Shown here in pieces: positions 54,857-64,000 of a stretch of 64,000 bases of DNA; within the stretch, counting starts at the first letter, position 1, and each line of letters begins with the position of its first letter. Source of the DNA: Rahnella sp. AA (GTDB lineage Bacteria; Pseudomonadota; Gammaproteobacteria; Enterobacterales; Enterobacteriaceae). The notes below the pieces were generated by a model, which was not told the DNA's origin, searched no databases, and saw nothing but the letters and a program-made list of their open reading frames with translations. Position numbers and translations under genes: made by a program. The stretch lies in NCBI RefSeq assembly GCF_002834385.1, contig NZ_PITQ01000015.1, positions 1-64,000 on the forward strand. Reading direction: 5' to 3'.

Positions 54857-55906
54857 ATCAAGCAGCAGCTGTCTTTCTATTTGTGGATCCTGCAACGTGA
54901 CATGCAATCCCACAAGACGCACACCCCGCCCTCCGCGCCGCTGTTCCCACGCTTCACGCGCCACTTTCAGCAAATCTGCTTTATTGAGCTCCGGCCAGAT
55001 GTGTTCCTGCGTAGTCTGCTGAAAATCATGAAATTTGAGTTTCACGCCCTGACGCGCGATGCGTAAATTCGGGCTGACCCGGCTCAGGCGCGTTTGTAAT
55101 TCAGGATATAACCGTTCGATCAGCGCCACACACTCTTCCCAGCTGTGAATGTCTTCCGCCAGCGTACGTTCAACGCCGACGGATTTTCGCAAACGCTCTG
55201 GCGAAATTTCACGCTCGTCGATACCCTGACAACGCTCCCACAGCACACGGCCAAATTTGCCAAACCGCTTAAGCAACCTGGCTAAATCATAACGCTGCAC
55301 ATCACCGCAGGTCACAAGCCCCTGCTCCTGCAAACGCTGGGCAGTAACTTTGCCGACGCCGGGGATTTTACTCAGTGGAAGATTCTGTAAAAAAGCCTCA
55401 ACGTTGTCTGGCGTAATCACAAACTGGCCATTGGGTTTATTGAGATCTGAAGCAATCTTTGCCAGAAATTTGATGGGCGCAATGCCCGCCGAGGCCGTCA
55501 GATTGATTTCATCGAAAATCGCCTGACGGATTTCAGCGGCAATCAGCGTCGCGGAGCCATTGCATTGGGTCGATTCTGAAACATCCAGATAAGCTTCGTC
55601 GAGTGACAGCGGTTCGATCAATGGCGTATAACGCGCAAAGATTTCGCGGATGTGGTTCGAGGCTTCTTTATAGGCTTCCATTCTGCCGGGAATGACCTTC
55701 AGGTGCGGGCAAAGCTTGAGCGCCATTCCGGTCGGCATTGCGCTGTGTACGCCAAATTTGCGTGCCGGGTAATTAGCCGTGCTGATGACGCCACGCCGGT
55801 CGCGGCTGCCACCGATGGCGATAGGAATGTCGCGCAGGGAAGGATCATCGCGCATCTCGACGGCCGCGAAAAAGCAGTCCATATCCACATGAATGATTTT
55901 ACGCAT
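54821..55906 (-). CDS. dinB: DNA polymerase IV (Y family)
   Basis: 361 residues from ATG 55906, behind GGGAGGGG. Catalytic acidic residues in [15 protein letters not shown] and [10 protein letters not shown], helix-hairpin-helix [14 protein letters not shown], and a little-finger domain; the end carries an Arg/Gly-rich segment ([15 protein letters not shown]). Error-prone translesion polymerase. A LexA box stands 15 bases before the start, so it belongs to the SOS regulon. The beta-clamp peptide at the C-terminus (about QLLLDL) is also present. Confidence 0.96.
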   Translation of the reverse strand: MRKIIHVDMDCFFAAVEMRDDPSLRDIPIAIGGSRDRRGVISTANYPARKFGVHSAMPTGMALKLCPHLKVIPGRMEAYKEASNHIREIFARYTPLIEPLSLDEAYLDVSESTQCNGSATLIAAEIRQAIFDEINLTASAGIAPIKFLAKIASDLNKPNGQFVITPDNVEAFLQNLPLSKIPGVGKVTAQRLQEQGLVTCGDVQRYDLARLLKRFGKFGRVLWERCQGIDEREISPERLRKSVGVERTLAEDIHSWEECVALIERLYPELQTRLSRVSPNLRIARQGVKLKFHDFQQTTQEHIWPELNKADLLKVAREAWEQRRGGRGVRLVGLHVTLQDPQIERQLLLDLSSLPGEGEGA

Positions 55907-55921
55907 AGCCCCTCCCGATAA

Positions 55922-55937
55922 CTGTATAAGTATACAG
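55922..55937 (-). promoter_or_regulatory. LexA box of dinB
   Basis: CTGTATAAGTATACAG fits the CTGT-N8-ACAG consensus with an AT-rich spacer. It lies 15 bases upstream of the dinB start. Confidence 0.92.
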
Positions 55938-56186
55938 TTATCGGGAGGGATTTCAAACACAGAAAATGGCGGTTAATTTGACTTAATTAATCGTCATTAA
56001 TGGCAAGGGTATATATTTACCCTTGCGAAACACGTTATTCATTATTTGGTGATTGCTAAAAAATTAATCAGTATTAATATGACATCGTTTCAGACAGGCA
56101 GTACATAAGAAGAAAATCAGTGGCGGTCTTACAGTCAGTTCATCTGTAGACAAAATAATCAAAATTATTATCAAGCAGGACTTAGA

Positions 56187-56912
56187 ATGATCAGAATCGC
56201 GCTGTTTCTTGCGATGCTCCTCAGTTTGCCTTTATTTACAGCAAATTACGCCGTGGCCAGCGATGCTGTCCCGGTCAACGCGACACTTAAAAAACAATTG
56301 TTAGGTGCTCCCGTTTATATCCAGATTTTCAAACAAGAACGTAAACTCGAATTGTATGCGCAACTCGATGGTGAATTCCGTCTGATCGGCAGCTACGGCA
56401 TCTGTGATTTTTCTGGCGGTTTGGGAAATAAACGCCGTGAGGGTGATTTTAAAAGCCCGGAAGGTTTCTACAACGTGGATATTCACCACCTGAAACCGGA
56501 CAGCCGTTTTTATCGTGCCATCAATATCGGTTTCCCGAATGCATACGATATTTCGCAGGGATATTCAGGTAAGTATCTGATGATCCACGGTAACTGCAAA
56601 TCTATCGGTTGTTACGCCATGACTGACGGCTATATGGATGAAATCTTCACGTACGTGCAGGCAGCCTTCCAGTTCGGTCAGCGCAATGTGCAGATCAGCA
56701 TTTATCCGTTCAAGATGACCGATGCCAACATGCAGTCGCACAAAAACTCAAGCTACATCACTTTCTGGCGTGAGCTGCAGCCGGGATATGCGTACTTTGA
56801 GAAACACCATCAGCCACCGAACGTCGTGGTGACTAATGGGAAATATGAAGTGCTGCAACCGTTGTCAAACATCCCGCTGCCTTCACAGCTGGCGTTCGCC
56901 CCGGTGAAATAA
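56187..56912 (+). CDS. dpaA: Peptidoglycan meso-DAP protein amidase / L,D-transpeptidase-related protein DpaA (YafK)
   Basis: 241 residues with a signal peptide ([20 protein letters not shown]). YkuD fold; the catalytic segment is [20 protein letters not shown] with the active Cys in SIGCYAMTD. In E. coli this enzyme cuts Braun lipoprotein from peptidoglycan instead of adding it. Its last 30 bases overlap the end of yafJ on the other strand. TCAAGCAGGACT precedes the ATG. Confidence 0.92.
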   Translation: MIRIALFLAMLLSLPLFTANYAVASDAVPVNATLKKQLLGAPVYIQIFKQERKLELYAQLDGEFRLIGSYGICDFSGGLGNKRREGDFKSPEGFYNVDIHHLKPDSRFYRAINIGFPNAYDISQGYSGKYLMIHGNCKSIGCYAMTDGYMDEIFTYVQAAFQFGQRNVQISIYPFKMTDANMQSHKNSSYITFWRELQPGYAYFEKHHQPPNVVVTNGKYEVLQPLSNIPLPSQLAFAPVK

Positions 56913-57650
56913 TGCGAATTCACCTGGAGCAATTTTGTTCCAGGTTTCGTTTGCCGTCAGCGGTTGCGTGGCAATCACGGTGACGACATCATCCGGTGTC
57001 GTCTGCTGCTGAAAATCAATTTCCACATCCTGATCCAACAACGTTGCCTTTCCGAAAGGCGCCCGCCGCGTGATCCAGTGAAGATTGGTCGAACAATAGG
57101 CCATCACAAAATGCCCGTCCGACAACAACATATTAAACACGCCCTTCTGTCGTAACTCATCCGCCAGCGACGCAATATAGCGGAACACCGGCGGCCAGCT
57201 GGCCGGACGGCGCGGATAACGCTGCGTAAGTTTATGCAGCAACCAGCAAAATGCGTATTCACTGTCGGTTTGCCCGACCGGACGCAACGTGCCGGTATCC
57301 AGCTGGCGATAACCGCGAAGCTGGCCGTTGTGCGCGTAAGTCCAGTTATGGCCCCACAATTCGCGGGTAAACGGATGGGTATTCTCCAGCGCCACTTCGC
57401 CACGGTTTGCCTGACGAATATGGGAAATCACCGCGCAGGATTTGATCGGGTATTCCTGAACAAGGCGGGCGATAGGCGAATTGAAACTCGGCATCGGGTC
57501 TTTAAAAGTACGACAGCCATTCCCCTCATAGAAAGTAATGCCCCAGCCGTCTTTATGCGGGCCTGTCCCGCCACCGCGCTGCACTAATCCACTGAAACTG
57601 AAGCAAATATCAGTTGGAACGTTAGCGCTCATCCCGAGCAATTCGCACAT
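56883..57650 (-). CDS. yafJ: Class II glutamine amidotransferase YafJ
   Basis: 255 residues. Starts [20 protein letters not shown] with the N-terminal Cys nucleophile directly after Met, then [44 protein letters not shown]. Glutaminase domain without a recognisable synthase partner; the substrate is unknown. Convergent with dpaA (30-base overlap), as neighbours in E. coli. Confidence 0.93.
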   Translation of the reverse strand: MCELLGMSANVPTDICFSFSGLVQRGGGTGPHKDGWGITFYEGNGCRTFKDPMPSFNSPIARLVQEYPIKSCAVISHIRQANRGEVALENTHPFTRELWGHNWTYAHNGQLRGYRQLDTGTLRPVGQTDSEYAFCWLLHKLTQRYPRRPASWPPVFRYIASLADELRQKGVFNMLLSDGHFVMAYCSTNLHWITRRAPFGKATLLDQDVEIDFQQQTTPDDVVTVIATQPLTANETWNKIAPGEFALFHRGERQL

Positions 57651-57676
57651 CTCCCGCCTCCTTTACAGCAAAGGCA

Positions 57677-58258
57677 TTACGCCTTCGCCATCTCTTTTTC
57701 AATCAGAAGAATTAAAATATGAATCACTTTAATGTGGATTTCCTGCACGCGGTCAGCGAAGCCAAAGTGCGGCACGCGAATTTCCACGTCAGCAGAACCG
57801 TCCATTTTACCGCCGTCTTTACCGGTCAGGGTGATGACTTTCATGCCTTTGGCGCGCGCGGCTTCAATCGCTTTGATCACGTTACCGGAATTGCCGGAAG
57901 TGGAGATGCCCAACAGCACATCACCTTTCTGGCCAACGGCTTCCAGATAGCGGGAGAAGATATATTCGTAACCGAAATCGTTGCCCACGCAGGAGATGTG
58001 GCTGACGTCGGAAATCGCAATCGCCGGGTAGCCCGGACGGTTTTCACGGTAGCGGCCGGTCAGTTCTTCTGCGAAATGCATAGCGTCACAGTGTGAACCG
58101 CCGTTACCGCAGGAAATCACTTTCCCGCCCGCCTTGAATGAATCGGCCAGCAGCACTGCTGCACGTTGAATAGACTCAATATTTGCCGGATCGCTGATGA
58201 ATTTATTCAGCGTAGCAGCAGCTTCGTTCAGTTCAGTACGGATAATATCCTGGTACAT
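57677..58258 (-). CDS. gmhA: Sedoheptulose 7-phosphate isomerase
   Basis: 193 residues from ATG 58258 ([14 protein letters not shown]), one more than E. coli GmhA (lpcA). SIS domain with [38 protein letters not shown] and [16 protein letters not shown]. First step of ADP-heptose synthesis for the LPS inner core. Two in-frame upstream ATGs are ignored because family alignment starts at 58258. yafJ follows 26 bases downstream. Confidence 0.96.
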   Translation of the reverse strand: MYQDIIRTELNEAAATLNKFISDPANIESIQRAAVLLADSFKAGGKVISCGNGGSHCDAMHFAEELTGRYRENRPGYPAIAISDVSHISCVGNDFGYEYIFSRYLEAVGQKGDVLLGISTSGNSGNVIKAIEAARAKGMKVITLTGKDGGKMDGSADVEIRVPHFGFADRVQEIHIKVIHILILLIEKEMAKA

Positions 58259-58490
58259 AGCAGCCTCTTTTATGTCCATTTGCAGCCAGCTGTGGCTGGC
58301 CGATAGCAATAAAACTTTCCGCTGAGCAGTTTAACGGAAAGCCGAAACAGCGAGAAGCCATGAAGCGGTAATGATTCCTATAGTTTCCGTTTTTGACGCT
58401 TCGTGCGGCCGGTTTGTGAGCTGTGTTGTAATTAGTATGTAAACACATTGATAAAGAAATGAGCATGAACTAAAACCATTGTATCCCTAC

Positions 58491-58507
58491 AACAGGTCAG
58501 ACCTCCT
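58491..58507 (+). promoter_or_regulatory. Putative FadR operator of fadE
   Basis: AACAGGTCAGACCTCCT matches the FadR consensus AACTGGTCNGACCNGTT well in the core (GGTCAGACC). It lies 20 bases before the fadE start, where FadR would repress transcription. Confidence 0.75.
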
Positions 58508-58526
58508 ACTACTCAGGAGCTTTACT

Positions 58527-60995
58527 ATGATGGTTCTTAGCATTGTTGCATTTGTCGTGATCCTTGGTGCGTTGTTCTACCACAAGGTCAATCTTGCCTT
58601 TAGCAGCCTGATTTTACTGGCATTTACCGCTGCCATGGGCGCCATTCATCTGTGGACGCTGTGGCTGTTATTGCCGCTGGCGATCATCCTGCTGCCGTTC
58701 AATGTGCCCGCGCTGCGCCGCGCATTGTTCTCCGCGCCGGCACTTCGCACCTTCCGTAAAGTGATGCCCGCCATGTCACGCACGGAAAAAGAAGCGATTG
58801 AAGCCGGTACCACCTGGTGGGAAGGCGATCTGTTCGGCGGTAAGCCGGACTGGAAAAAATTGCAGGATTACCCTGAACAACACCTGACCGAAGAAGAGCA
58901 GCGCTTTATCGACGGCCCGGTGGAAGAAGCCTGCCGTATGGCGAACGACTTTGAGATCACACACGAACTGGCTGACTTGCCGCCGGAGCTGTGGGCGTAT
59001 CTGAAAGAACACCGCTTCTTTGCGATGATCATTAAGAAAGAGTACGGCGGTCTGGAATTCTCCGCTTACGCTCAGGCCCGCGTGTTACAGAAACTGGCGG
59101 GTGTGTCCGGAATTCTGGCGATCACCGTCGGCGTGCCGAACTCCCTCGGCCCGGGCGAATTGCTGCAACATTACGGCACCGAAGAACAGAAAGACCATTA
59201 TCTGCCGCGTCTGGCTGAAGGTCTGGAAATCCCATGTTTCGCCCTGACCAGCCCGGAAGCCGGGTCTGATGCGGGGGCGATCCCTGATTTCGGTATCGTC
59301 TGTAAAGGCCAGTGGCAGGGCAAAGAAGTGCTCGGCATGCGCCTGACCTGGAACAAGCGTTACATCACACTCGCACCTATTGCCACCGTGCTCGGCCTGG
59401 CGTTTAAACTGAAAGATCCGGATCATCTGCTCGGTAATGAAACGGATCTGGGCATTACCTGTGCGCTGATCCCAACGGACACCAAAGGTGTGGAAATCGG
59501 CCACCGCCACTTCCCGCTGAACGTGCCTTTCCAGAACGGCCCGACGCGCGGTAACGATATTTTCGTTCCGATCGATTACATCATCGGCGGCCCGAAAATG
59601 GCCGGTCAGGGCTGGCGTATGCTGGTGGAATGTCTGTCCGTGGGTCGCGGTATTACCCTGCCGTCGAACTCCACCGGCAGCCTGAAATCACTGGCGATGG
59701 CGACCGGCGCTTACGCGTACATTCGCCGTCAGTTCAAACTGCCGATCGGTAAAATGGAGGGCATTGAAGAACCGCTGGCACGTATTGCCGGTAACGCTTA
59801 CGTGATGGACGCCGCCGCAACGCTCATCACCAACGGCATTATGCTCGGTGAAAAACCGGCGGTGCTGTCGGCGATTGTGAAATATCACTGTACCCACCGC
59901 GGTCAGCGCGCCGTGATGGACGCGATGGACATCACCGGCGGTAAAGGCATCATGCTCGGTAAAAGCAACTTCGTGGCACGTACCTATCAGGGCGCGCCGA
60001 TTGCCATCACCGTGGAAGGAGCCAACATTCTGACCCGCAGCATGATCATCTTCGGGCAGGGTGCTATCCGTTGTCATCCTTACGTTCTGCGTGAAATGGC
60101 GGCGGCGGAGAAAAACGATCTGGACGATTTCGACCGTGCGCTGTTCGGGCATATCGGCCACGTCGGCAGCAACAAAGTGCGCAGCTTCTGGCTCGGTCTG
60201 ACCAACGGCCGCACCAGCGATACGCCAGTTAACGATAAAACCGCGCGTTATTACCAGCACATTAACCGTCTGAGCGCTAACCTCGCGCTGCTGGCCGACG
60301 TATCGATGGGCGTACTGGGCGGCAGCCTGAAACGTCGCGAACGCATTTCCGCCCGTCTCGGCGATATCCTCAGTCAGATGTATCTGGCGACGGCGACCCT
60401 GAAACGCTTCGACGAAGAAGGTTGCAACGAAGCCGATTTACCGCTGGTTCACTGGGGCGTGCAGGATTGTCTGCATCAGGCCGAAGTGGCTATCGACGAC
60501 CTGCTGCGTAACTTCCCGAATGCATTTGTGGCGGGCGTGATGCGTCTGGTGATTTTCCCGCTGGGTCGTTCACACACTGCACCGTCGGATCGTCTGGATC
60601 ACGAACTGGCGCGCATTCTGCAAGTGCCTTCAGCCACACGCAGCCGCATTGGCCGCGGTCAGTATCTGACGCCAAGCGAGCACAACCCGGTCGGGCTGCT
60701 GGAAGAAGCGTTGCAGGATATTCTGGCCGCTGAGCCGGTGCATAAACGCCTGTGCGAAGCGATGGGTAAAAAACTGCCATTCACCCGCCTGGATATTCTG
60801 GCGCAAAAAGGTCTGGATGCCGGCCATCTGAGCGCCGACGATGCACGTATTCTCAGCCGTGCGGAAGAAAGCCGCCTGCGTTCTATTAACGTCGATGATT
60901 TTGAGCCGGACGAACTGGCTGCGAAAAAGCCGCAAGCGGAGGAAGAAAGCGTAAAAAAGGATGACGCCAAACCGCGCCATACCGAAGCGGCATAA
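58527..60995 (+). CDS. fadE: Acyl-CoA dehydrogenase FadE
   Basis: 822 residues from ATG 58527 with AGGAG upstream; about 800 residues is the enterobacterial FadE size. Two N-terminal membrane segments ([20 protein letters not shown] and [14 protein letters not shown]), then the acyl-CoA dehydrogenase domains ([58 protein letters not shown]). First oxidation step of beta-oxidation at the inner membrane. An upstream in-frame ATG at 58479 overlaps the FadR site and is not used. Confidence 0.96.
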   Translation: MMVLSIVAFVVILGALFYHKVNLAFSSLILLAFTAAMGAIHLWTLWLLLPLAIILLPFNVPALRRALFSAPALRTFRKVMPAMSRTEKEAIEAGTTWWEGDLFGGKPDWKKLQDYPEQHLTEEEQRFIDGPVEEACRMANDFEITHELADLPPELWAYLKEHRFFAMIIKKEYGGLEFSAYAQARVLQKLAGVSGILAITVGVPNSLGPGELLQHYGTEEQKDHYLPRLAEGLEIPCFALTSPEAGSDAGAIPDFGIVCKGQWQGKEVLGMRLTWNKRYITLAPIATVLGLAFKLKDPDHLLGNETDLGITCALIPTDTKGVEIGHRHFPLNVPFQNGPTRGNDIFVPIDYIIGGPKMAGQGWRMLVECLSVGRGITLPSNSTGSLKSLAMATGAYAYIRRQFKLPIGKMEGIEEPLARIAGNAYVMDAAATLITNGIMLGEKPAVLSAIVKYHCTHRGQRAVMDAMDITGGKGIMLGKSNFVARTYQGAPIAITVEGANILTRSMIIFGQGAIRCHPYVLREMAAAEKNDLDDFDRALFGHIGHVGSNKVRSFWLGLTNGRTSDTPVNDKTARYYQHINRLSANLALLADVSMGVLGGSLKRRERISARLGDILSQMYLATATLKRFDEEGCNEADLPLVHWGVQDCLHQAEVAIDDLLRNFPNAFVAGVMRLVIFPLGRSHTAPSDRLDHELARILQVPSATRSRIGRGQYLTPSEHNPVGLLEEALQDILAAEPVHKRLCEAMGKKLPFTRLDILAQKGLDAGHLSADDARILSRAEESRLRSINVDDFEPDELAAKKPQAEEESVKKDDAKPRHTEAA

Positions 60996-61019
60996 TCCTT
61001 AAAATTTACGGTTAAAAAA

Positions 61020-61049
61020 AGCCTGAGTGTTTACGCACTCAGGCTTTTT
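61020..61049 (+). terminator. Terminator of fadE
   Basis: Stem agcctgagtg / cactcaggct with a 6-base loop, A-rich before and TTTT after. It lies 24 bases after the fadE stop. Confidence 0.92.
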
Positions 61050-61067
61050 CTTTTCATATCCTTCCAG

Positions 61068-61195
61068 ATTACCCTAAATAATTCGGGTCGCAGGAAGGCG
61101 GCAAGTAAACGCATCCCCCGGGAGCATAGATAACTATGTGACCGGGGTAAGTGCGCGCAGCCAACGCATCTGCGGCCTGAAGTATGAAGGGTAAT
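61068..61195. repeat. Dispersed palindromic repeat (MITE-like), copy 2
   Basis: 128 bases with imperfect terminal inverted repeats (attaccct...cgca / tgcg...agggtaat). Shares its core with the copy at 52488-52594. It ends at the first base of the porin stop codon. Confidence 0.75.
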
Positions 61196-62598
61196 CAGAA
61201 GTAATATTTGAATCTTACACGCCCGCCATACCGCTGGTCGCTGTCATTTTCGCTGCTGTAATGTTTATCCGCTTCCAGCATCGACACGTACGCACCCAGA
61301 TAGACGTTGAAGTTTTTCATGTCCATCACATTCGGGATCAGATAGCTCGCGTGAATGGTATGAATATCGTAGCTTCCCGGTTCGCTGAACCAGTTATCCC
61401 CCGCGTTATCGTTATGCGTCGGGCGCAGGCCATTGGCATTAAATTCTTCGATACGGTTATGCGCGAAGATGTACCCCAGTTCGAAGTTTTTCCATAACGC
61501 ATTGGCGCCTGCGGTGAAATCTTTCTCGTCCGATGCATCCATGTATGCCGTACTGAGATTCGCTACGATACCATTGTCCGGATCGGCTTTTTGCCCGTTC
61601 CACGTCATTGTCATGCCATAACCATTACGCTTTGACTGATCAATAGTTTCGCCCTGATCGTTCTTATAGCCGTAAGCATTGTTGACAATGTTGGTTTCCG
61701 CCGCCGCTGCTACCGAGAACACATCCCCTTTCCAGGCGATAATTGGGCGCAAATATGCGACGTTTTTATCCTGTTCCAGCTTATTGCCGTGATAGTTGCC
61801 GTCAGCAAACAGCGAAGTGCCGTCCTCAAGCAGAGTGTTCAGTTCGAAATACCAGTTGCCGAGGGTTTTGTTCAGCAGGATGTTACCGCCGCTGTCACTG
61901 CGCCCGCGACCTTCTTTCATCATGTACACATAGCCATAACCGTCGGCATACAAGTCATTGGCCGTGTTACCGGAGTATTCAATGAAAGTATCCTGATTAA
62001 GCGGGAACATATCGTAGGCCTCAAACCGGCCAACTTTTGCCATCCAGTTCTGTTCTTCACCGAAGAAGAACGCCGCATCATCCACGCCCATTGAACCGGT
62101 TAAATCTGCCGTCGGCTGTACGGAGAACCCGGAGAACTGCCCGTTATCATTACGGCGATACCCGTCAAGCCCGATCAGCAGTCGCCCGTTTACGTCCCAG
62201 CGCTCATTGCCACCGTTCCATTTATTATCATCGCCATTCCTGGCAGAAATTAATTGCCCGGTGCGGCTCGCACCGTCGATGTTAAATTCCACATCTCCAT
62301 ATAATTTCAAATTATCGAAACCATTCAGTGTCAATGGTTTGTTTTTAGAAATACCATCAGCTTTTACTTCTACCGGCGTGGCTTCTTTCACGCTGGCTAT
62401 TTCCTGCTCACGTTTTACATCCTGTTTCTTTAACAGCTGGATTTGCTTTTCCGCCGTGTCTGCGCGCGCTTCGGCCTGTTGAAGACGCTGCTCAAGCTGT
62501 GCCATACGGGCTTCGAGGCTGGTTGCCGAGCCTGACGCCAGAGCAGAACCAGATACAGCGATCCCCACTAATAAAGCCAGTGTCTTAATCTTTCTCAT
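61195..62598 (-). CDS. RafY-like carbohydrate porin
   Basis: 467 residues. Signal peptide (KIKTLALLVGIAVSGSALAS), then an N-terminal coiled coil (SLEARMAQLEQRLQQAEARA, AEKQIQLLKKQDVKREQEI) like that of ScrY, and a beta-barrel with aromatic-rich strands (LYGDVEFNIDGASRTGQL, WYFELNTLLEDGTSLFADG) ending in Phe (GRVRFKYYF), the outer-membrane assembly signal. Resembles glycoporins of the RafY type more than LamB. The substrate is probably an oligosaccharide, unknown here. It stands alone, without adjacent sugar-transport genes in the window. Confidence 0.75.
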   Translation of the reverse strand: MRKIKTLALLVGIAVSGSALASGSATSLEARMAQLEQRLQQAEARADTAEKQIQLLKKQDVKREQEIASVKEATPVEVKADGISKNKPLTLNGFDNLKLYGDVEFNIDGASRTGQLISARNGDDNKWNGGNERWDVNGRLLIGLDGYRRNDNGQFSGFSVQPTADLTGSMGVDDAAFFFGEEQNWMAKVGRFEAYDMFPLNQDTFIEYSGNTANDLYADGYGYVYMMKEGRGRSDSGGNILLNKTLGNWYFELNTLLEDGTSLFADGNYHGNKLEQDKNVAYLRPIIAWKGDVFSVAAAAETNIVNNAYGYKNDQGETIDQSKRNGYGMTMTWNGQKADPDNGIVANLSTAYMDASDEKDFTAGANALWKNFELGYIFAHNRIEEFNANGLRPTHNDNAGDNWFSEPGSYDIHTIHASYLIPNVMDMKNFNVYLGAYVSMLEADKHYSSENDSDQRYGGRVRFKYYF

Positions 62599-62805
62599 AA
62601 CTTAAGATGTCCTTCTCACCAGAAAATTAAACCTGCCGCTTTTAGCTTAAACGGCGTTGTTTTATTTTTATTAAAATAGTGCCCGGAGGTTTCATAATGA
62701 GAATTGAAGATAGATTCAGGCCGGATAAACTGTCAAAAATAAACTGGGGAAACGTGAAGTAAAACTGTAATAACGAAATTTCATCCTTACAAAACTAATA
62801 AACGT

Positions 62806-62836
62806 AAAACGGGATGCTTTTGTCAGAAGCATCCCG
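62806..62836 (-). terminator. Terminator of yehS
   Basis: Stem cgggatgctt / aagcatcccg with a 7-base loop, followed by TTTT on the minus strand. Placed 60 bases after the yehS stop and upstream of the porin gene. Confidence 0.85.
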
Positions 62837-62895
62837 CTTATTATTCAGATTAAATATATTTCACAAAATATATTTATCTGGCGAATATTCAATTC

Positions 62896-63366
62896 TCAGC
62901 CTTTTTTAGGCCGTATTTTCGCCGTCAGGCCTTTGAGGAAATAGCGCAGAACCTGATCGCCACACGGACGATAGTTTTTGTGCCCTTCCTTACGGAAGAA
63001 TGCGCTCAGTTCGCCTTCAGACACTTTGAAGTCCGCAGCAGTCAGCACGGCGATCATGTCTTCGGTTTTCAGCTCAAACGCCACGCGCAGCTTTTTCAGC
63101 ATGATGTTGTTGGTCAGGCGCTTTTCCACTTCCGGTGCCGGGAAACGATCGTCCTTACCGCGTTTGAACGTAATCAGGCCGTTAAGGAAGTTCGCCATCA
63201 CTTCGTCCGGCACTTCCATGTACCCTTCTTCATCTTCTTTTTTCAGGTAACGGGACATCACTTCAGGGCTGACTGGCGTACCGGTGGTTTTGAGGATCTC
63301 AATCAACTGGCCTTCGCTCAAATCCAGCATGTAGCGCACGCTGCGTAAGACATGGTTATGCATCAT
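62896..63366 (-). CDS. yehS: DUF1456 family protein YehS
   Basis: 156 residues, the same as E. coli YehS. Two DUF1456 repeats are visible: LRSVRYMLDLSEGQLIEILK with YLKKEDEEGYMEVPDEVMAN, and LKKLRVAFELKTEDMIAVLT with FFRKEGHKNYRPCGDQVLRY. Function unknown. ATG at 63366 or 63363 (tandem Met). Confidence 0.93.
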   Translation of the reverse strand: MMHNHVLRSVRYMLDLSEGQLIEILKTTGTPVSPEVMSRYLKKEDEEGYMEVPDEVMANFLNGLITFKRGKDDRFPAPEVEKRLTNNIMLKKLRVAFELKTEDMIAVLTAADFKVSEGELSAFFRKEGHKNYRPCGDQVLRYFLKGLTAKIRPKKG

Positions 63367-63750
63367 AATTCTGTATTCCTGTTAAAAGTAAACCGAGGAA
63401 ATGCCACCGGGTTTACCCCTACGCACCTCGAAGGCGGGCATTATACAAGGCTGCGCGCGCGGGTCGCCTGTTAATTGTGGCAATTTTCGCAGTTTCTCAC
63501 TTTTGAGGGAAAAAACAGCAGTTCCCCCACAATTTTTACTGTATGCGACCCGGCCTTCTGATTTTAGTTTAGCGCATACATATAAAATCCAAATAAAAAT
63601 TAACCATTTATCACATTAATAGATCTAATTTATTTTGAGACAGCTCACATTACTTTATGTTGCCTAACCCTTTTAATAACACAATAATAAAACAACGTTT
63701 CATTTATATGAAATCAGTACTTCAAATAACCAATAAATGCAGGATGGCAT
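63367..63750. other. 384-base divergent intergenic region
   Basis: No gene supported. AT-rich towards the transporter gene and holds a likely CRP site at 63634-63649. The yehS promoter should lie near 63380-63450. Confidence 0.5.
63634..63649 (+). promoter_or_regulatory. Putative CRP site
   Basis: TTTGA-GACAGC-TCACA fits TGTGA-N6-TCACA at nine of ten conserved positions. It lies about 100 bases before the ExuT-like gene, in keeping with sugar-acid transport under catabolite control. Confidence 0.6.
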
Positions 63751-64000
63751 ATGAAAATCAAAGGACTACGGTGGTGGATAATAGCACTTGTCACACTGGG
63801 AACTATCACTAACTATTTATCACGCAGCGCACTGGGAGTTGCTGCACCGACATTAATTAAAGACCTTGGCATCAGCCAGCAGGAATATTCTTACATTGTC
63901 AGCGCATTTCAGGCAACGTATGCATTAGGCGCACCCGTTGTGGGCTACATTATCGATGTAATAGGTTTAAAAGTGGGTTTTGCTATTTTCGCTGTCGCCT
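63751..64000 (+). CDS. MFS transporter, ExuT-like anion:cation symporter family (3' end outside window)
   Basis: The first 83 residues are visible: KIKGLRWWIIALVTLGTITN, YLSRSALGVAAPTLIKDLGI, QQEYSYIVSAFQATYALGAP, and VGYIIDVIGLKVG. This is the first two to three membrane segments of an ACS-family transporter, close in pattern to E. coli ExuT (hexuronates), including the xGLRW start and the QxYSYI segment. The exact substrate cannot be told. AGGATGG precedes the ATG. A likely CRP site lies upstream. Confidence 0.85.
   Translation, partial: MKIKGLRWWIIALVTLGTITNYLSRSALGVAAPTLIKDLGISQQEYSYIVSAFQATYALGAPVVGYIIDVIGLKVGFAIFAVA

Overview
The window looks like an Enterobacterales chromosome, probably Yersiniaceae-like (Rahnella, Ewingella or Serratia type). 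The right third carries the conserved block thrW - proA - proB - crl - frsA - gpt - pepD - dinB - dpaA - yafJ - gmhA - fadE, with protein lengths and motifs close to E. coli, plus LexA and FadR operators in the expected places. Genus cannot be settled from this sequence alone.

Layout. (1) 1-6.5 kb: the end of a type VI secretion post-translational signalling module: the tail of a membrane kinase, a periplasmic vWA protein, an ABC ATPase and permease (TagT/TagS type), a SUMF1-domain protein (TagR type) and a small exported protein. (2) 6.8-8.9 kb: a cytosolic FHA/winged-helix protein and a soluble Ser/Thr kinase. (3) 9.2-15.6 kb: the most striking region. A 391-residue protein built almost wholly of Cys/Ser/Thr-rich modules joined by Ala-Gln linkers is followed by an APH-like kinase, a HopA1-family protein, a LanC-like cyclase with a complete zinc site, and an S53 (sedolisin) peptidase. 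This looks like a multicore RiPP (class V-like lanthipeptide) pathway: kinase phosphorylates, HopA1 protein eliminates, LanC closes thioethers, peptidase cuts. (4) 15.7-16.2 kb: nudI. (5) 16.2-34.9 kb: a 3431-residue CdiA/TpsA-type contact-inhibition effector on the minus strand with its immunity gene, followed downstream by about 8 kb of orphan toxin tails, immunity genes, duplicated cdiA pieces and IS elements. (6) 35.4-47.3 kb: a defence island: a helicase with a nuclease-like insert and zinc ribbons, an HsdR remnant, and a complete type I Zorya operon (zorABCD). (7) 47.6-64 kb: two tRNA-Thr genes and the conserved core block, then a RafY-like porin, yehS and the start of an ExuT-like transporter.

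The accessory part (1-47.3 kb) ends at the 3' side of thrW, a known island integration site, although no integrase is visible here. Its genes fall into competition and defence: T6SS control, a putative peptide product, contact-dependent inhibition and anti-phage defence.
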